Origin: Bacteroidota bacterium
Lineage (GTDB): Bacteria; Bacteroidota; Bacteroidia; Bacteroidales; GCA-2748055
Direction: 5' to 3'
DNA: 10,129 nt
Assembly: GCA_024244665.1 (NCBI GenBank)
Contig: JAAEOI010000182.1
Coordinates: 1 to 10,129 of the forward strand
The notes beneath the pieces are model-generated. The model was not told where the DNA came from. It saw nothing but the letters and a program-made list of their open reading frames with translations, and ran no database searches. Position numbers and translations under genes: made by a program. Positions 7,695-10,129 of the stretch are shown in pieces. How positions within the stretch are numbered: the stretch's first letter is position 1; every line of letters begins with the position of its first letter.

Positions 7695-7743
7695 CACAGT
7701 ACTCAGTATACAGTGCTCAGTACTCAGTACACAGTGCTCAGGT
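7695..7743. repeat. Seven-copy 7-bp minisatellite (YWCAGTR)
   Basis: Seven consecutive heptads read CACAGTA, CTCAGTA, TACAGTG, CTCAGTA, CTCAGTA, CACAGTG and CTCAGGT, so all share CAG at positions 3-5. A 21-bp period is superimposed: 7702-7722 and 7723-7743 differ at three positions. It begins 7 bases after the stop of the last operon gene. It does not have the spacers of a CRISPR array. Confidence 0.85.
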
Positions 7744-7811
7744 GACTTAATTAGACATTACTTTTCTATCTCCTAAATTATGATAATGATGATGTGCTGT
7801 TGGTAATGGGA

Positions 7812-7830
7812 AATATCTTGAAGAGATATT
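7812..7830. repeat. Small dyad, possible weak terminator of the serine operon
   Basis: AATATCT (7812-7818) pairs perfectly with AGATATT (7824-7830) across a 5-base loop. The following bases (CTTGTT) are only mildly T-rich, so a terminator role is weak. It is the first hairpin after the minisatellite, about 125 bases past the operon's last stop. Confidence 0.3.
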
Positions 7831-7896
7831 CTTGTTATCAGTAGTATTTATATTTCTGTATTGAACTGGTGTTAAGTTGTTTATCGAGCTGTGCGG

Positions 7897-8085
7897 TCAA
7901 GCTATTTCTGGCGAAGATTGTACCTGTGAAAGTTTCCGGATCCGTATTAAAAGGAATGATATGGTAATTGCCCGGGTTATTTTCATAGCATACATATCTG
8001 CCATGTCTGCAAGTATCCTGGCCAGATGAACACGGTTCTTATCAGGAAATTCCCTCGCCACATCCTCAAACGTAAAACCAAACAT
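7897..8085 (-). CDS. Doubtful 62-residue hypothetical protein
   Basis: A minus-strand frame starts with ATG at 8085 and codes a short protein beginning MFGFTFEDVAREFPDK, followed by a helix-prone stretch (VHLARILADMADMYAMK). I do not recognise it. There is no ribosome binding site or clear promoter, the C-terminal third (rich in I, R and S) looks unlike a folded domain, and the surroundings are repeat-rich. It may be a chance frame or the remnant of a decayed gene. The N-terminal 40 residues look more protein-like than the rest. Confidence 0.2.
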   Translation of the reverse strand: MFGFTFEDVAREFPDKNRVHLARILADMADMYAMKITRAITISFLLIRIRKLSQVQSSPEIA

Positions 8086-8117
8086 TTTTCTGCTCGAGAA
8101 CTGCTAAAAGGGATATA

Positions 8118-8160
8118 AATTATCTGGTTACTATACTTTTTTGGTGCTTTTCAGATAATT
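8118..8160. repeat. 9-bp inverted repeat
   Basis: AATTATCTG (8118-8126) and CAGATAATT (8152-8160) are exact reverse complements with a 25-base spacer that includes a run of six T. It lies next to a second dyad that starts two bases later. Confidence 0.4.
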
Positions 8161-8161
8161 G

Positions 8162-8179
8162 ATATCTATCAATAGATAT
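8162..8179. repeat. 8-bp AT-rich palindrome
   Basis: ATATCTAT (8162-8169) and ATAGATAT (8172-8179) are exact reverse complements separated by CA. It is compact enough to be a protein-binding site. No promoter could be assigned beside it. Confidence 0.4.
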
Positions 8180-8193
8180 TTATTATCCGAAAC

Positions 8194-8222
8194 AGCATCC
8201 TAATTGCTAATAACTGGATGCT
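8194..8222. repeat. 7-bp stem with 15-base loop
   Basis: AGCATCC (8194-8200) and GGATGCT (8216-8222) are exact reverse complements; TTTATATC follows on the plus strand. This could be a weak plus-strand hairpin, but the large loop makes a terminator call insecure. Confidence 0.3.
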
Positions 8223-8337
8223 TTATATCTATCGCTGGTTTTATTTAGTCCTAAATGTCGATATCAGCCCTGTCTGTACCATATACCTTTAAAAAGACCA
8301 ATCATAATTGATGCTCCCTATCCGCTCCGGAAAGCTG

Positions 8338-8389
8338 TCCTAAACAATATCCTAAACAAAATCCCAGACAAAATCCCAGACAAAATCCT
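8338..8389. repeat. 12-bp tandem repeat, four copies
   Basis: Four abutting 12-mers read TCCTAAACAATA, TCCTAAACAAAA, TCCCAGACAAAA and TCCCAGACAAAA, followed by a partial TCCT. Copies 3 and 4 are identical, and copies 2 and 3 differ at two positions, as expected from recent stepwise duplication. It lies 70 bases left of the perfect palindrome. Confidence 0.85.
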
Positions 8390-8458
8390 GTGAGTACCAG
8401 CCAGGGCGTCCTAATGACGAAAAACAGGAGTGTTTCTCAATTATGTTTTAACGCCGGA

Positions 8459-8485
8459 GTAGTTATCACGACTCGTGATAACTAC
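8459..8485. repeat. Perfect 12-bp-arm palindrome
   Basis: GTAGTTATCACG (8459-8470) and CGTGATAACTAC (8474-8485) are exact reverse complements with a 3-base centre, ACT. Neither strand has a T-run after the stem, so a rho-independent terminator is unlikely. Size and symmetry suit a recombinase core site, a dimeric operator or an element end. It sits 106 bases beyond the 3' end of a tyrosine recombinase gene. Confidence 0.7.
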
Positions 8486-8500
8486 CCTTATCAAAAGTAA

Positions 8501-8585
8501 ATCGTTATCCAAAGTGCAATTATAAACAATACTGATAATCAATAATGTATCTCGTTTACTTTTTAAAACAGCTTTGGATAACGAT
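8501..8585. repeat. 14-bp perfect inverted repeat enclosing 57 bases
   Basis: ATCGTTATCCAAAG (8501-8514) and CTTTGGATAACGAT (8572-8585) are exact reverse complements. The 57-base interior is AT-rich. The right arm ends 5 bases before the stop codon of the 343-residue recombinase. The arms share GTTATC/GATAAC with the neighbouring palindrome, giving cores at 8462-8467, 8477-8482, 8504-8509 and 8577-8582 in alternating orientation. This pattern suggests binding sites for the adjacent recombinases, which is inference. Confidence 0.65.
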
Positions 8586-8590
8586 ATTGA

Positions 8591-9622
8591 TTATGTTGTA
8601 AAATTCTTCAACCATTCCTTAAGTTTAGAGTCCTTTTCCCAGATGCTTTCATTTGCTTGAGCTGGTATGATATTGGTATATGCAGCCTCCAGGGCTTCTC
8701 GCTTTTGTTTTGAGTCGGCTCTTGCATAGATTTCTGTGGTCTGTATCGATACATGCCCAAGGATATCACGGATATAAACCAGATTTACACCGGATTGTAA
8801 AAGATGCATCGCTTTGCTATGGCGGAACGTGTGTGGACTAATTTTTTCGGGTATAAGATCAGGTTTAAGTACTCGTGCATTATGTGCATAAAGGTTTAGA
8901 ATATATGTTACACCTGAAGTCGTTAGCTTTTCTCTCCGATTGTTGGCGAACAAAGGCCATTGATTGTATGCTGGATTGTCAAGGTGGTGCTCTTTCATAT
9001 AAGATTCCAGCAACGTTACTTGCTCATTTTGTAATGGGACTATCCTTTTTTTATTCCCTTTTCCCAAAATGGTAACATAACAAGGTTTGTTCAGATTCAG
9101 AGATGATGGGGAAAGGTCGATGAGTTCTTGGACCCTTGCACCGCTGTCATAAAGCAATGCCAGTAGCGCAAGGTCCCGTCGTCCTTTTTTTGTATCCACC
9201 GGTACCTGTTCCAGCAGGAACTTGATCCCTTCTACTGTCAGGTAATTGACAGAACTTTTTCCTCCTTGTTTCTTAACCCTGATAGACAGGATATTCTGCC
9301 ATTGATCAAGGTGCTTTACATCTTCATATTGCATATATGCAAAAAATGAGTGCAGGGCGGCCAGCCGCTGGTTTCTGGTCGAGTTGGCGCATCTACGTTC
9401 TTTTTGCAGCCAGTCAAGGAAGTCAAGGATGGTTTCCCGGCAAAAATGGGTGAGGGTCAACCTATCAGCTGCTATATGCCTGACTTTGTCCATATAAGTA
9501 AGCACAAGGGTAAAAGTATCTCTATACGATCTTATTGTATGGGAGCTGGCTCCCCTTTCTCCGACAAGGTATTCTGTGAAGAACTTTGTCAGGTATTTTG
9601 CAAAATCAGTAGCTGTTTCCAT
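8591..9622 (-). CDS. Tyrosine recombinase (phage-integrase family), complete
   Basis: This 343-residue enzyme should cut and rejoin DNA through a 3'-phosphotyrosine intermediate. Residues about 10-100 form a SAM-like core-binding domain (SSHTIRSYRDTF, then STRNQRLAALHSFFAY). The catalytic domain follows from about 125 with all expected residues: Arg163 in DSGARVQEL, Lys188 in GKGNKKRIVPL, His264 and Arg267 in HTFRHSKAMHLL, His290 in LGH, and nucleophile Tyr299 in TTEIYA. It appears intact and active. The ATG at 9622 lies inside the end of the upstream recombinase gene (17-base overlap, different frame), so the two are probably translationally coupled. It could be the last gene of a three-recombinase (RIT-type) cluster. 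A housekeeping XerC/XerD is less likely, given the tandem partner and the repeat-rich 3' flank. Confidence 0.94.
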   Translation of the reverse strand: METATDFAKYLTKFFTEYLVGERGASSHTIRSYRDTFTLVLTYMDKVRHIAADRLTLTHFCRETILDFLDWLQKERRCANSTRNQRLAALHSFFAYMQYEDVKHLDQWQNILSIRVKKQGGKSSVNYLTVEGIKFLLEQVPVDTKKGRRDLALLALLYDSGARVQELIDLSPSSLNLNKPCYVTILGKGNKKRIVPLQNEQVTLLESYMKEHHLDNPAYNQWPLFANNRREKLTTSGVTYILNLYAHNARVLKPDLIPEKISPHTFRHSKAMHLLQSGVNLVYIRDILGHVSIQTTEIYARADSKQKREALEAAYTNIIPAQANESIWEKDSKLKEWLKNFTT

Positions 9623-10129
9623 GATCCATGTTTATTTCGGGTTTGTTTGGGAATACAAAAGATGTGACTGGATTTTGCATCCCGATGATGTCAGGGTAAA
9701 TTTCCTGCACCATCCTTACATATTTCTCCGTTCCTGATATCGTCTTGTGTCCGAGGAAGGTAGATAGAATAGGTAGCGCACAATAAATGTCGACTCCACC
9801 TTTTACCATTTTTTCAAGGGAGTGAATTGCCGTGGTGTGACGAATATCATGTACACGGGGGCCCTGGTTCTTTCCGATATGTGGTATGCCACACTGTCTC
9901 AGTACCTTTTTGAACCATCTGTATGCGGTTTTGGCTGTAAGCGGATTTCCAATAGCAGATACAAAGAAAAAACTCTCCTTGTCCATCAAGCCTTCAATCG
10001 GCATCCGGTTCCTATATGATTCGTATTGCTTCATCACTTCTTCCAGCGATGAGTTAACGGGTACCAACCTCTGCATCTTATTTTTGGTTTTCCTTATTAT
10101 GATCCAATGGTGTGAGTAATCTATATCCA
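9606..10129 (-). CDS. Tyrosine recombinase, catalytic part only (gene runs off the window edge)
   Basis: The frame is open from the right edge of the window: residues encoded by 10127-10077 read DIDYSHHWIIIRKTKNK and join smoothly to MQRLVPVNSSLEE, a typical second-strand region with the catalytic Lys loop. The Met at 10076 is therefore internal and the true start lies beyond the edge. Numbering from that Met, HDIRH gives His76 and Arg79, LGH gives His110, and TEKY gives nucleophile Tyr119. The first catalytic Arg and the N-terminal domain are outside the window. It ends 17 bases inside the next recombinase gene. Sequence similarity to its neighbour is low outside the catalytic motifs, so the pair is not a recent duplication; they look like distinct members of a multi-recombinase unit. 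Confidence 0.9.
   Translation of the reverse strand, partial: DIDYSHHWIIIRKTKNKMQRLVPVNSSLEEVMKQYESYRNRMPIEGLMDKESFFFVSAIGNPLTAKTAYRWFKKVLRQCGIPHIGKNQGPRVHDIRHTTAIHSLEKMVKGGVDIYCALPILSTFLGHKTISGTEKYVRMVQEIYPDIIGMQNPVTSFVFPNKPEINMDHGNSY

Larger units (their letters stand above)
7688..8590. other. Gene-poor, repeat-rich intergenic region between the serine operon and the recombinases
   Basis: This stretch of about 900 bases holds no convincing gene. It is more AT-rich than the flanking coding DNA and contains, from left to right: a heptad minisatellite (7695-7743), a small dyad (7812-7830), a doubtful 62-codon minus-strand frame (7897-8085), three dyads between 8118 and 8222, a 12-bp tandem repeat (8338-8389), a perfect 27-bp palindrome (8459-8485) and a long inverted repeat (8501-8585). 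No tRNA, rRNA or known riboswitch was recognised. The operon on the left and the recombinases on the right converge here, so terminators for both strands are expected, but no classical stem plus T-run stands out. Confidence 0.7.

Noticed and set aside
7695..7743. CRISPR array
   Set aside because: Units are only 7 bp and abut directly, with no spacers and no cas genes.
8459..8485. Rho-independent terminator
   Set aside because: The stem is strong, but no T-run follows on either strand.
8312..8500. Open plus-strand frame with PKQN/PRQN repeats
   Set aside because: There is no start codon before the repeat and no ribosome binding signal; the frame arises from the 12-bp tandem repeat and ends shortly after. 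Not supported as a gene.
8501..8585. Integron attC site
   Set aside because: The size (85 bases) fits, but the outer arms do not have the RYYYAAC ... GTTRRRY arrangement, and there is no integron integrase-specific insertion visible in the recombinases.
8591..9622. Housekeeping XerC/XerD with the palindrome as dif
   Set aside because: Tandem overlap with a second, different recombinase and repeat-rich DNA argue for a mobile element. The palindrome has a 3-base centre rather than the 6-base centre of dif sites.

Overview
The window looks like a chromosomal segment of a Bacteroidota bacterium, probably near Bacteroidales/Marinilabiliales. Four things point there: a phosphoglycerate dehydrogenase of the Bacteroides type (TPKKMGAQT in place of the usual TPH motif); AT-rich translation starts without clear Shine-Dalgarno sequences; promoters that fit the Bacteroidota pattern TTTG / TAnnTTTG; and an envelope protein combining a carboxypeptidase-regulatory-like domain with an OmpA domain. 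The taxonomic call is inference from these traits.

Layout. (1) 1-702: the 3' part of an OmpA-family envelope protein, followed by a short hairpin terminator. (2) 784-2604: a two-gene unit of gcvT (aminomethyltransferase of glycine cleavage) and a ComB-family phosphatase. (3) 2605-2751: an intergenic promoter region with a good Bacteroidota-type promoter and a perfect 8-bp dyad at the predicted transcription start. (4) 2752-7687: a tight five-gene operon of serC, serA, a DUF1015 protein, a YggS-type PLP-homeostasis protein and a dihydroorotate-dehydrogenase-like flavoprotein. (5) 7688-8590: about 900 bases of non-coding, AT-rich DNA crowded with tandem repeats and inverted repeats. (6) 8591-10129, minus strand: two overlapping tyrosine recombinase genes, the upstream one cut by the window edge.

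Functionally the left three quarters is a serine/glycine/one-carbon neighbourhood. SerA and SerC turn 3-phosphoglycerate into phosphoserine, GcvT feeds one-carbon units from glycine into folate, and the YggS homologue would buffer PLP, the SerC cofactor. No classical SerB phosphatase is present. The DUF1015 protein, with a conserved DGHHR motif and a 3-base gap from serA, is the main gene of uncertain role and a candidate for an accessory step in serine metabolism.

The right end looks mobile. The tandem, overlapping tyrosine recombinases resemble part of a recombinase-in-trio (RIT) element. Just beyond their 3' end lie a perfect 12-bp-arm palindrome and a perfect 14-bp inverted repeat enclosing 57 bases; all four arms contain the core GTTATC/GATAAC. 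This is the most promising undescribed structure: a candidate element end or recombinase recognition region. The third recombinase and the other end would lie outside the window, so this remains a hypothesis.
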